NCBI GenBank assembly: GCA_003648085.1
Contig: QMOC01000233.1
Coordinates: 1 to 5,159 of the forward strand
Direction: 5' to 3'
Source: Chloroflexota bacterium
Lineage (GTDB): Bacteria; Chloroflexota; Anaerolineae; B4-G1
Length of the DNA stretch: 5,159 nucleotides
The translations under genes were made by a program, and so were the position numbers. Below the pieces are notes generated by a model that ran no database searches, was not told where the DNA came from, and saw nothing but the letters and a program-made list of their open reading frames with translations. This document shows positions 1-5,159 of the stretch, one piece after another (position 1 is the stretch's first letter; each line of letters begins with the position of its first letter).

Positions 1-1
1 C

Positions 2-371
2 GCTTGCGGTGTGGAGTCCACACCGTCCGGGTTCGAGTCACCGTCGGGCCGTTACGGCATATTCGTGATGGCCCTCGATGGCTCCGATGTGCGCCAACTT
101 TACGCCTCCGACCATCGAATCATAGCGAGACCTGACAAACGCCGTCGAAGCGGCGGCCTTCCCCCGCTGGTCGCCCGGCGGCGACCGGATTCTGTTCTAC
201 GCCTACACCGATGGGGAGCACCCCGCTGTGGGCCTTCACGTGATGAACTCCGATGGTGGCGACCGACGCCCGATCACCGTTCCCGCCCCCGGCCTTATGG
301 TGCTAGGTGGTGATTGGTTCCCCACCGCCGAGGGGTTGAAAGTGCTTTTCACGGCAGAAGTGCTGCGTTGA
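2..371 (+). pseudogene. 3' end of a PD40/TolB-like beta-propeller repeat protein, frame broken near 124-131
   Basis: This is the C-terminal part of a protein built from PD40 (WD40-like, TolB-type) propeller blades; the 5' part lies outside the window. One blade is read from base 2 in the second frame (GIFVMALDGSDVRQL, about 56-100). The next is read in the third frame, from about 129 to the TGA at 369-371 (FPRWSPGGDRILFYAYTDG, then LHVMNSDGGDRRPIT). Both match the family pattern of W-S-P-D-G, I-x-F and V-M-N-x-D-G. The third frame has a TAG at 123-125, and dropping one base near 128 would join the two halves as ...IIARDLTNAVEAAAF..., so a single extra base explains the break. This could be a real inactivating mutation or an assembly error. 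Such proteins are often secreted or periplasmic and bind partners; the specific role is unknown. The family call is firm, and pseudogene status is uncertain. Confidence 0.6.
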
Positions 372-404
372 ATCGGCTGACCGGAAGACCGGGTGAAGCC
401 GCGC

Positions 405-1268
405 TCATGCTATCAGATCCGGAATTTGCTCCGGGTGCTCGGCCACCGGCACGCCGACGGCCTCAAAGGCGGCGATTTTCTCCGCAGCAGTGCCGGTGCC
501 ACCCTCGATGATGGCCCCAGCGTGGCCCATTCGCTTGCCCGGTGGCGCCGTCCGCCCCGCGACGAACGCGACGACCGGCTTGGTCATCCGCTCGGCGATG
601 AAGCGCGCGGCCCGCTCCTCGTCGCTGCCGCCGATCTCGCCGATGAGCACCACCTGCTCGGTCAGCGGATCATTCTCGAACATCTCCAGCACGTCAACGA
701 AGGTCGTGCCGATGATGGGGTCGCCGCCGATGCCGACGCAGGTGGTCTGGCCAAGGCCTCGCAGGGTGAGCGCGTACACGACCTCGTAGGTTAGCGTGCC
801 GGAGCGGGAGACAACACCTATTGGGCCAGGGGTGGCGATGTGACCGGGCATAATGCCGACCTTCGCCTCACCGGGAGAGAGAAGCCCAGGGCAATTGGGG
901 CCTACCAGCCGCACTCCCTTCTGGTCGAGGTAGGCGCGGACGCGGATCATATCCAGCGTAGGGATGCCCTCGGTGATGCAGACGATGAGTGGGATACCGG
1001 CGTCGGCCGCCTCCAGGATAGCGTCGGCGGCGAAGCGGGCCGGCACGTAAATGACCGACGTGTTGGCCTCGGTCGCCGTCACCGCCTCGGCGACGGTGTC
1101 GAAGACGGGTACTTTGCCATCGCAGGCCCACTGCCCGCCCTTGCCCGGCGTGACGCCGGCCACAATCTGCGTGCCGTATGCGATCATTTGTCGGCTATGG
1201 AACTCGCCCTCGCGCCCGGTGATGCCCTGCACAAGCAGTCGGGTGTTTTTGTCAACCAGAATCGCCAT
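405..1268 (-). CDS. sucD: Succinyl-CoA synthetase (ADP-forming type), alpha subunit
   Basis: This subunit binds CoA and carries the phosphohistidine of succinate-CoA ligase, which interconverts succinyl-CoA and succinate with formation of ATP or GTP in the cytoplasmic TCA cycle. The product has 287 residues, the usual length for the family. The N-terminal Rossmann-type CoA-binding domain (about 1-120) has the GITGREG turn at 15-21. The linker carries GPNCPG at 123-128 and SRSGTLTYE at 154-162. The C-terminal ligase domain has GIGGDP at 179-184, GEIGG at 210-214 and GHAGAI at 248-253, where His249 is the expected phosphorylated histidine. The ATG start is supported by a purine-rich ribosome binding site at 1272-1280. 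It is 10 bases downstream of sucC and must be co-transcribed with it. It ends 33 bases from the convergent PD40 gene, and I see no terminator between them. All key residues are present. Confidence 0.97.
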   Translation of the reverse strand: MAILVDKNTRLLVQGITGREGEFHSRQMIAYGTQIVAGVTPGKGGQWACDGKVPVFDTVAEAVTATEANTSVIYVPARFAADAILEAADAGIPLIVCITEGIPTLDMIRVRAYLDQKGVRLVGPNCPGLLSPGEAKVGIMPGHIATPGPIGVVSRSGTLTYEVVYALTLRGLGQTTCVGIGGDPIIGTTFVDVLEMFENDPLTEQVVLIGEIGGSDEERAARFIAERMTKPVVAFVAGRTAPPGKRMGHAGAIIEGGTGTAAEKIAAFEAVGVPVAEHPEQIPDLIA

Positions 1269-1271
1269 TGT

Positions 1272-1280
1272 CTTCCCCCT
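1272..1280 (-). promoter_or_regulatory. sucD ribosome binding site overlapping the sucC stop codon
   Basis: On the minus strand AGGGGGAAG sits six bases before the sucD ATG, measured from the last G of the G run. Its first two bases are the last two of the sucC TAG stop (1279-1281). Ribosomes ending sucC therefore stop on the sucD initiation site, an arrangement that commonly gives translational coupling and equal subunit amounts. Confidence 0.7.
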
Positions 1281-2430
1281 ATACCGTCAATTCTCCTCCG
1301 GCAGCGGCGACCGCCTTCTGCGCTGCCTCGGCCAACGTCGTCGCCGTGATGAGCCGGTAGCCCGAATCCTCTAGGATAGCGCGCCCCTCCGCCTCGTTCG
1401 TCCCCACCAGTCGGGCGACCATCGGGACAGTGGGCTCGACTTCCTCGAAGGCAGTAACGATGCCCTTGGCCACCTCATCGCAGCGGGTAATGCCTCCAAA
1501 GATGTTGAACAGCACCGCTTTGACATTGGGATCGGCCAGGATGAGGCGCAACGCCGTCGCAACACGCTCGGCCTTAGCCCCGCCACCGATGTCGAGGAAG
1601 TTGGCCGGCGCACCACCAAAGTGCTTGATGATGTCCATCGTCGCCATCGCCAGCCCTGCGCCGTTGACCATGCAGCCGATTTCGCCGTCCAACTGAACGT
1701 AACTCAGGCCAGCCTCGCGCGCCTCCCGCTCGGCCGGCGTCTCCTCGTCCACATCCCGCATCTGCGCCAGGTCTGGGTGGCGGAAGAGCCCGTTGTCGTC
1801 GAGCACCATCTTGCCGTCCACCGCGAGCAGGCTGCCCTCGCCGGTGACGACCAGCGGGTTGATCTCGGCCAGTGATGCGTCACAGGCCAGGAAGGCCTGG
1901 TACAGACCACGGGCGATGCGGTCAAAAGCACGGCGGTACTCGCCCGCCAGACCGATGCCTTTGGCCAGCGTCACGGTCTGGTAGCCACGCAGGCCCAGGA
2001 ATGGGTCAATGGTGACCTTCTTGATCGCCTCGGGGTTGATGCGGGCGACCTCCTCGATCTCCACGCCCCCCTCGGAGGAGGCCATCATCACCGGCCGGCA
2101 GGCGGCGCGGTCAACGACGACGCCCAGATAGATTTCTTGGCGGATGTCGGCCGCCTCGTCCAATAGAACCTTACGCACGGGCAACCCCTTGATCTCCATC
2201 CCCAGGACCTCACCGGCCACCCTCTCGGCCTCGGCGGGGGTGTGGGCCAGGCGGATGCCGCCGGCCTTGCCGCGCCCCCCGACGAGCACCTGGGACTTGA
2301 CGACGACAGGTGTGCCCAATTCCTCAGCAATACGGCGCGCCTCCTCGGGCGTGGTAGCAACGTCCCCACGCGGAATCGGCACGCCGTGCGCGGCGAAGAG
2401 CCGCTTGGACTGGTACTCGTGTAGTTTCAC
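1279..2430 (-). CDS. sucC: Succinyl-CoA synthetase (ADP-forming type), beta subunit
   Basis: This subunit holds the nucleotide and succinate sites of the SucC-SucD ligase. The product has 383 residues, against 388 in Escherichia coli. An ATP-grasp domain comes first (about 1-230), with [14 protein letters not shown] at 45-58 and the magnesium ligands expected at Glu189 and Asn191 in EINPL and Asp205 in DGK. The CoA-ligase domain follows, with NGAGLAM at 256-262, NFLDIGGGA at 277-285, NIFGGI at 309-314 and GTN at 343-345. Pro20 is in the same place as in the ATP-using E. coli enzyme, a weak hint of ADP specificity. The start is a GTG at 2430, chosen because the family begins M-x-LHEYQ-K and because GGGAGG lies seven bases upstream. 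The frame is open 30 codons further, but that part contains the predicted promoter. First gene of the sucCD operon. Confidence 0.96.
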   Translation of the reverse strand: MKLHEYQSKRLFAAHGVPIPRGDVATTPEEARRIAEELGTPVVVKSQVLVGGRGKAGGIRLAHTPAEAERVAGEVLGMEIKGLPVRKVLLDEAADIRQEIYLGVVVDRAACRPVMMASSEGGVEIEEVARINPEAIKKVTIDPFLGLRGYQTVTLAKGIGLAGEYRRAFDRIARGLYQAFLACDASLAEINPLVVTGEGSLLAVDGKMVLDDNGLFRHPDLAQMRDVDEETPAEREAREAGLSYVQLDGEIGCMVNGAGLAMATMDIIKHFGGAPANFLDIGGGAKAERVATALRLILADPNVKAVLFNIFGGITRCDEVAKGIVTAFEEVEPTVPMVARLVGTNEAEGRAILEDSGYRLITATTLAEAAQKAVAAAGGELTV

Positions 2431-2437
2431 GCGCTTG

Positions 2438-2443
2438 CCTCCC
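2438..2443 (-). promoter_or_regulatory. sucC ribosome binding site
   Basis: GGGAGG on the minus strand lies seven bases before the GTG at 2430. It fixes the start of SucC at the conserved LHEYQ segment rather than at the upstream ATG at 2520. Confidence 0.75.
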
Positions 2444-2476
2444 GATTGAAGTGATGTTTCTACAGCAGCGGGCGGA

Positions 2477-2505
2477 ATTATACCACCGGTGCGCACGGAA
2501 GCCAA
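2477..2505 (-). promoter_or_regulatory. Sigma-70-like promoter of the sucCD operon
   Basis: On the minus strand, TTGGCT (2500-2505) and a perfect TATAAT (2477-2482) are separated by 17 bases, and TG occupies the extended -10 position. The predicted start is near 2470, giving a leader of about 40 bases. The spacer holds the 8-bp palindrome GTGCGCAC, whose role, if any, is unknown. The position, between the inverted repeat and the sucC ribosome binding site, fits well. Confidence 0.65.
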
Positions 2506-2523
2506 ATGAGCCTGAAACACGCC

Positions 2524-2560
2524 AACGTCCCATCAGATGGCGATCCTCTGATGGGACGTT
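2524..2560 (-). terminator. Perfect 14-bp inverted repeat, probable 3' hairpin of the DUF3795 gene
   Basis: AACGTCCCATCAGA (2524-2537) and its exact reverse complement TCTGATGGGACGTT (2547-2560) flank nine bases. Inside the loop GG and CC could pair further with one bulged base, leaving a CGAT loop. It starts 28 bases past the DUF3795 stop and ends before the sucC promoter, the right place for a transcription end. Neither side has the run of T expected of a classical intrinsic terminator, so an RNA-processing stem or a dispersed palindromic repeat is also possible. The structure is certain and its role is inferred; the strand assigned follows the gene it would terminate. Confidence 0.6.
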
Positions 2561-2588
2561 CCAGTCTGTGGGCACTGCGGATATGCGG

Positions 2589-2936
2589 CTAGAGTGCCTT
2601 GCGGATTTCTTCGAGCGTGGCCTTCGCTCCCGGCGCAAACTTGAAAAAGCCGGTGATCTTCTCGCAGCCATAGTCGTCGCAGTGAGCGCAGTTGACCAGG
2701 CCCCGCGCAATGGCGCAGGCACGGACCTCGCACTCAGCGCAATGGCCGCACAGCCGCCCGCCGTCCGACAGACAGCCGTCGCAGAGGCAATACGCAGCCG
2801 TGATCGGTGCGTGGAACTCCTCGCTCCACCTGGCCGCGACGCGCTCCAGGGCCTCCATATCGTCAGCCTGGGTGGCGAGGTAGGCCGGGCACTCGGTGCA
2901 CACTAGCCCACAGTAAGCAATCATCTTCTCTGCCAT
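2589..2936 (-). CDS. DUF3795 cysteine-rich protein of unknown function
   Basis: A 115-residue cytoplasmic protein with no signal peptide or membrane segment. It opens with MIAYCGLVCTECPAY (residues 5-19), the hallmark of the DUF3795 family, whose function is not known. Thirteen cysteines are present, at residues 9, 13, 16, 50, 52, 55, 63, 66, 69, 74, 83, 86 and 91. Many are in C-x2-C or C-x-C pairs, which points to bound zinc or an iron-sulfur cluster. The C-terminal Y-G-C-E-K-I-T-G-F-F segment is also family-like. The ATG at 2936 is chosen because GGAG lies five bases upstream and homologues begin just before the YCG motif. A TTG at 2969 in the same frame lacks support. It has its own promoter and a possible operator, so it is probably a regulated single gene. 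The family call is firm; no biochemical role is proposed. Confidence 0.88.
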   Translation of the reverse strand: MAEKMIAYCGLVCTECPAYLATQADDMEALERVAARWSEEFHAPITAAYCLCDGCLSDGGRLCGHCAECEVRACAIARGLVNCAHCDDYGCEKITGFFKFAPGAKATLEEIRKAL

Positions 2937-2941
2937 TAGGT

Positions 2942-2946
2942 CTCCT
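2942..2946 (-). promoter_or_regulatory. Ribosome binding site of the DUF3795 gene
   Basis: AGGAG on the minus strand, five bases before the ATG at 2936. It decides between this start and the upstream TTG at 2969. Confidence 0.75.
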
Positions 2947-2961
2947 TTCTTAGATAAAGTA

Positions 2962-2977
2962 TAGAACAAGCGTTCTA
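2962..2977. promoter_or_regulatory. Palindromic operator candidate, LexA-type GAAC-N4-GTTC
   Basis: TAGAACAAGCGTTCTA has 6-bp arms that are exact reverse complements around a 4-bp centre. Read on the plus strand, the core GAACAAGCGTTC fits the Gram-positive LexA (DinR) box GAAC-R-N-R-Y-GTTY. It begins five bases after the -10 box and covers the predicted transcription start (about 2976) of the DUF3795 gene, where a bound repressor would block transcription. TetR-family operators can look similar, and no regulator gene is in the window, so the protein that binds is unknown. Confidence 0.5.
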
Positions 2978-2982
2978 AACAA

Positions 2983-3011
2983 ATTGTACCACATCCTAGC
3001 CGTCACGTCAA
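2983..3011 (-). promoter_or_regulatory. Sigma-70-like promoter of the DUF3795 gene
   Basis: On the minus strand, TTGACG (3006-3011, five of six consensus bases) and TACAAT (2983-2988, five of six) are separated by 17 bases, with TG at the extended -10 position. The predicted start is near 2976, with a leader of about 40 bases. It lies in the 95-bp gap after the membrane protein gene, so DUF3795 does not depend on read-through from it. Confidence 0.65.
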
Positions 3012-3031
3012 GTCGGCCAGGTACAGCCCGG

Positions 3032-3874
3032 CTAACTCTGCCACAGCACATCGCCGCGCAGCGCCCGCTTGAGCAATTGAAACATCACCCAGCACTCCCA
3101 GGCAAAGGGCGGGAAACCCAGCAACCCCAACACCGGCATACGGAAGTAGTGGACGCCGAAATCGAGCGGCCAGGGGAGTGTGTAGCGCCAGCCGGCGGTG
3201 GCCCAGAAGTTCCAGAACTCCCACAGGAAACCGCAGACCATCCCCGCCGCCAGCAGCCGCAGCGCCGGGCGCGGGTCGCCACGCATCCACTCCGCCAACG
3301 CCGACTCCGCCCCCAACAGCATGTTGATCGGCTCCAGCAAGAGGATGAAGCCCAACCAGACAAAGGCGAAGGTGTAGCGGGCGATGTGGACCGGCAGCAG
3401 CGGTGGAATAGTCACGCAGGCCAACCCCACCATGAACATCGCCGCCAGCAGTGTCGGTGAGGAAGCGCGGGGTTTCGCTCTCAAGTCGCGCAGGAACCCC
3501 AGCCCCTCCAGCACATCGGCGGTCTCGAACATCCCCGGCATGATGGTGGCGAAGGACCATAGGTAGGCCCAATCCCGCTCGACCGGGTGCTCCGGCACGC
3601 CCACGTAGTACCAGTTCTGCAACCGGATGTTGTACGCCTCGAACAGCAGCCAGCAGCCGACGGAGATCCAGGCCAGCATCAGCGCCTCTCGCGGCTGGTC
3701 GTGGATGAGCGAGTGACCACGTAGCCGCCATGCCAACGCATCGGCGAAGAGGATGTAGCCGGTCCAGACGATGGGAGTGAACCATCTTGAGACAAAGGGC
3801 TGCCGGGCGAAGAGGCAGATCTCTGCCCCGACGACTACACCCAAGCCCAACCACCCATACCACTTAAGATGCAT
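3032..3874 (-). CDS. Uncharacterised polytopic membrane protein
   Basis: A 280-residue integral membrane protein with about eight hydrophobic segments, near residues 6-24, 32-50, 64-82, 101-125, 141-161, 166-187, 205-226 and 245-268. It has no separate signal peptide. It is rich in tryptophan and other aromatics, with acidic or polar residues inside or beside helices: LLFEAYNIRLQNWYYVG (76-92), WSFATIMPGMFETAD (106-120), CGFLWEFWNFWA (214-225) and LLGFPPFAWECW (251-262). These charged motifs (Glu79, Asn82, Glu117, Glu219, Asn222, Glu260) look conserved in character and could form a buried site or bind a cofactor, but I cannot name a function. It resembles hypothetical proteins I have seen in other bacteria only as unnamed entries. 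The ATG at 3874 is firmly set by AGGAGG six bases upstream. It is divergent from surE with its own promoter. I am confident it is a real gene and have no view on activity. Confidence 0.85.
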   Translation of the reverse strand: MHLKWYGWLGLGVVVGAEICLFARQPFVSRWFTPIVWTGYILFADALAWRLRGHSLIHDQPREALMLAWISVGCWLLFEAYNIRLQNWYYVGVPEHPVERDWAYLWSFATIMPGMFETADVLEGLGFLRDLRAKPRASSPTLLAAMFMVGLACVTIPPLLPVHIARYTFAFVWLGFILLLEPINMLLGAESALAEWMRGDPRPALRLLAAGMVCGFLWEFWNFWATAGWRYTLPWPLDFGVHYFRMPVLGLLGFPPFAWECWVMFQLLKRALRGDVLWQS

Positions 3875-3880
3875 CGCACA

Positions 3881-3886
3881 CCTCCT
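3881..3886 (-). promoter_or_regulatory. Consensus ribosome binding site of the membrane protein gene
   Basis: A perfect AGGAGG on the minus strand, six bases before the ATG at 3874. It is the strongest ribosome binding site in the window and contrasts with surE across the same gap, which has none. Confidence 0.8.
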
Positions 3887-3910
3887 GTAGCATCGGTGTC
3901 ATTGAGGTTG

Positions 3911-3939
3911 ATTGTAACCGAAAGCGGCATTTCTCGCAA
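3911..3939 (-). promoter_or_regulatory. Promoter candidate of the membrane protein gene
   Basis: On the minus strand, TTGCGA (3934-3939, four of six) and TACAAT (3911-3916, five of six) are 17 bases apart. The predicted start is near 3904 and the leader about 30 bases. Its -35 box is only three bases from the -35 box of the opposite surE promoter. Confidence 0.5.
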
Positions 3940-3942
3940 CAC

Positions 3943-3971
3943 TTGCCCAAAAGCCCCTTTCCTGTTATCAT
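3943..3971 (+). promoter_or_regulatory. Promoter candidate of surE giving a leaderless mRNA
   Basis: TTGCCC (3943-3948, four of six) and TATCAT (3966-3971, five of six) are separated by 17 bases. The transcription start expected seven bases after the -10 box is position 3978, exactly the A of the surE ATG. The bases before that ATG contain no Shine-Dalgarno sequence, which agrees with a leaderless transcript. Confidence 0.55.
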
Positions 3972-3977
3972 TGACCT

Positions 3978-4805
3978 ATGCCAACGCACGAGGCCGTGCC
4001 ATTGATCGTAGTTACCAACGATGACGGCATCGCATCGCCAGGGCTGCGAGCGGCAGTGCGAGCCGCCCTGTCCCTGGGGGAACTCCTCGTCGTCGCCCCC
4101 GACCGGCAGTGGTCAGGTGCGGGCCGCAGTATGCCCCAAGGCCCTGAGGGCCGCATCTCGCGCTACCCGCTGGAGGTGGACGGACAACCGGTCATGGCCT
4201 ACCAGGTGGACGCGTCCCCGGCCTCGGTCGTGTTGCACGCCCTGCTCGAACTGATCCCCCGCCGCCCCGCGCTCCTCATCTCCGGCATCAACTACGGCGA
4301 GAACCTGGGCACCGACGTCACCATCTCCGGCACCGTCGGCGCGGCGCTCCAAGGGGCGGCTTTGGGCATCCCTGCCCTGGCCGCCTCCCTCCAGACCCCC
4401 AAGGAGACCCACACCAACCCATCCGACAGCGTGGACTTCACTGCCGCCATCCACTTCACCCGCCTGTTCGCCCGCCGCCTCCTCACTGCCTCCCTCCCGT
4501 TCGACGTGGACTTGCTCAAACTGGACGTGCCGTCCGACGCCACGCCGGAGACCCCCTGGCGGCTGACCCGCGTCTCGCGCCACGTCTACTTCGTCCCCGT
4601 CCCGCCGCAGCGGACCAGCCTGGCAGAGCCAGCGCGCATTGACTACGCGCCGCTGGCTCACCCCGAGCGCACCGAGCCCGATTCCGACATCTACGCCCTG
4701 GCGGTGGATCGGGTCGTTTCCGTTGCGCCTCTCAGCCTGGACCTTACCTCCCGGACCGACCCTGGGGAGATGGAAGCGCTACTACGCGGCCTGACGGTAC
4801 TTTGA
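3978..4805 (+). CDS. surE: 5'/3'-nucleotidase SurE
   Basis: SurE is a cytoplasmic metal-dependent phosphatase that removes phosphate from nucleoside 5'- and 3'-monophosphates and is linked to survival in stationary phase. The product has 275 residues, slightly longer than the 253 of E. coli. The N-terminal Rossmann-like domain shows VVTNDDG (11-17) with metal ligands Asp15 and Asp16, APDRQWSGAG (40-49) with Ser46, and SGINYGENLG (102-111) with Asn105. TISGTVGAALQGA (115-127) is the family signature that follows. The set Asp-Asp-Ser-Asn expected to hold the divalent metal is complete. The C-terminal part (about 145-275) is the less conserved oligomerisation and swapping region. The ATG at 3978 is the first in frame and no Shine-Dalgarno precedes it. 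The start is supported by the promoter spacing and by the conserved residues following closely. The next gene begins 37 bases downstream but has its own promoter. Confidence 0.95.
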   Translation: MPTHEAVPLIVVTNDDGIASPGLRAAVRAALSLGELLVVAPDRQWSGAGRSMPQGPEGRISRYPLEVDGQPVMAYQVDASPASVVLHALLELIPRRPALLISGINYGENLGTDVTISGTVGAALQGAALGIPALAASLQTPKETHTNPSDSVDFTAAIHFTRLFARRLLTASLPFDVDLLKLDVPSDATPETPWRLTRVSRHVYFVPVPPQRTSLAEPARIDYAPLAHPERTEPDSDIYALAVDRVVSVAPLSLDLTSRTDPGEMEALLRGLTVL

Positions 4806-4829
4806 CCCGCTGAGGCGGTGTGATATAAT
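4802..4829 (+). promoter_or_regulatory. Strong extended -10 promoter of the glycosyltransferase gene
   Basis: TTGACC (4802-4807, five of six) and a perfect TATAAT (4824-4829) are 16 bases apart, and TGA directly before the -10 box supplies the extended -10 element. The -35 box contains the surE stop codon TGA (4803-4805). The predicted start is near 4836, so the ATG at 4828, which overlaps the -10 box, would not be in the transcript. The next in-frame ATG at 4843 would be read from a leader of about seven bases. Confidence 0.7.
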
Positions 4830-4842
4830 GTCGCTGGGAAAA

Positions 4843-5159
4843 ATGAACGCATCTAAACCTGCTCTCGATCTTTCCGTGGTGCTGCCCGTCTACAACGAGG
4901 CCGGCTCCCTGCCCGGCCTGATCCCCGAACTGAGCGCCGTGCTGAGGCAACTGGGCCGCAGTTACGAAATCGTCGCCGTGGACGACGGCAGTTCCGACGA
5001 CAGTGTGGCCGTCCTTCGTCGCCTGCAGGAGCAGGAGCCCCACCTGCGCATCGTCCAGTTCCGCCGCAACTTCGGCCAGACCGCCGCCTTCGCCGCCGGC
5101 TTCGACTACGCCCGGGGCGAGATCATCATCACGATGGACGCCGACGGCCAGAACGACCC
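4843..5159 (+). CDS. Family 2 glycosyltransferase, DPM1/GtrB-like (3' end outside window)
   Basis: This is the N-terminal 105 codons of a GT-A fold glycosyltransferase; the gene runs past the window end. It shows VVLPVYNEAGSL (12-23), the nucleotide-sugar-binding VDDGSSDDS (46-54), NFGQTAAFAAGFDYARGE (76-93) and the metal-binding DAD at 99-101 inside MDADGQNDP. The R-N-F-G-Q and D-A-D-x-Q-x-D-P pattern is that of dolichol- or undecaprenyl-phosphate sugar transferases (DPM1, ArnC, GtrB). These load a sugar from a nucleotide donor onto a polyprenyl phosphate at the inner face of the membrane. Many of them have C-terminal membrane helices, which cannot be seen here. Substrate is not predictable. 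The ATG at 4843 is preferred over the in-frame ATG at 4828, because the latter lies within the -10 box of the promoter. No Shine-Dalgarno is evident, so the transcript is probably leaderless-like. Confidence 0.9.
   Translation, partial: MNASKPALDLSVVLPVYNEAGSLPGLIPELSAVLRQLGRSYEIVAVDDGSSDDSVAVLRRLQEQEPHLRIVQFRRNFGQTAAFAAGFDYARGEIIITMDADGQND

Noticed and set aside
372..404. Possible bidirectional terminator between the PD40 gene and sucD
   Set aside because: Only CCGG-type short repeats are present, with no stable stem or T tract.
393..794. Plus-strand frame of 133 codons opposite sucD
   Set aside because: Antisense shadow of a strongly conserved gene, with arginine- and aspartate-rich random-looking sequence and no ribosome binding site.
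2428..2520. Longer SucC starting at the ATG at 2520
   Set aside because: The extra 30 residues are not family-like, have no ribosome binding site, and overlap the sucC promoter; the GTG at 2430 matches the conserved N-terminus.
2571..2598. Short inverted repeat GGCACT...AGTGCC around the DUF3795 stop codon
   Set aside because: Arms of only six bases with a 16-base loop; expected by chance in sequence of this composition, and the adjacent 14-bp repeat is far stronger.
2451..2906. Plus-strand frame of 151 codons opposite DUF3795
   Set aside because: It runs through the sucC promoter, the inverted repeat and the antisense of a recognised family; no start signal.
2937..2969. Longer DUF3795 protein from a TTG at 2969
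   Set aside because: This start lies in the operator palindrome, has no ribosome binding site, and is only seven bases from the predicted transcription start. The ATG at 2936 has a good ribosome binding site.
3003..3863. Minus-strand frame of 286 codons overlapping the membrane protein gene
   Set aside because: It is a shadow frame of high GC sequence. It lacks a ribosome binding site and coherent helices, while the frame at 3032-3874 has a perfect AGGAGG and a consistent membrane topology.
4113..4661. Minus-strand frame of 182 codons opposite surE
   Set aside because: Antisense shadow, glycine-, valine- and arginine-rich without domain features; surE has all its catalytic motifs on the plus strand.
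1..5159. Mobile elements, CRISPR arrays, tRNA or rRNA genes, defence system
   Set aside because: No transposase, terminal repeats, spaced repeats, RNA gene signatures or defence domains were seen; the genes are ordinary metabolic or uncharacterised chromosomal genes.

Overview
This GC-rich window reads as a chromosomal housekeeping segment of a free-living bacterium. Gene content and style (a PD40 beta-propeller protein, an ADP-forming type succinyl-CoA synthetase operon, a DUF3795 protein, SurE, a DPM1-like glycosyltransferase) would fit a Chloroflexota/Anaerolineae-type genome. That placement is an inference from impression, with no marker gene to prove it. I see no phage, transposon, CRISPR array, tRNA or rRNA, and no multi-gene system of unknown type.

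Layout. Positions 2-371 (+) hold the 3' end of a PD40/TolB-like beta-propeller gene, with an apparent one-base frameshift near 124-131. It converges on sucD (405-1268, -), which is the second gene of a tight sucC-sucD operon (sucC 1279-2430, -). The sucC stop codon lies inside the sucD ribosome binding site. A clear sigma-70-like promoter precedes sucC at 2477-2505. Upstream of it is a perfect 14-bp inverted repeat (2524-2560), probably the 3' hairpin of the next gene. That gene is a 115-residue, 13-cysteine DUF3795 protein (2589-2936, -). Its strong promoter (2983-3011) has a GAAC-N4-GTTC palindrome over the predicted start of transcription, which looks like a LexA-type or TetR-type operator. 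Next is an eight-helix membrane protein of unknown function (3032-3874, -). It is divergent from surE (3978-4805, +), and the two promoters stand back to back in the 103-bp gap. The surE transcript appears to be leaderless. A family 2 glycosyltransferase (4843 to the window end, +) follows. Its promoter is near consensus, and its -35 box contains the surE stop codon.

How the genes relate. SucC and SucD form one TCA-cycle enzyme. The remaining genes look like independent units, each with its own promoter, and I infer no shared pathway. The most unusual signals are regulatory: the operator at the DUF3795 promoter, the long perfect hairpin, and the leaderless or very short-leader promoters at surE and the glycosyltransferase.
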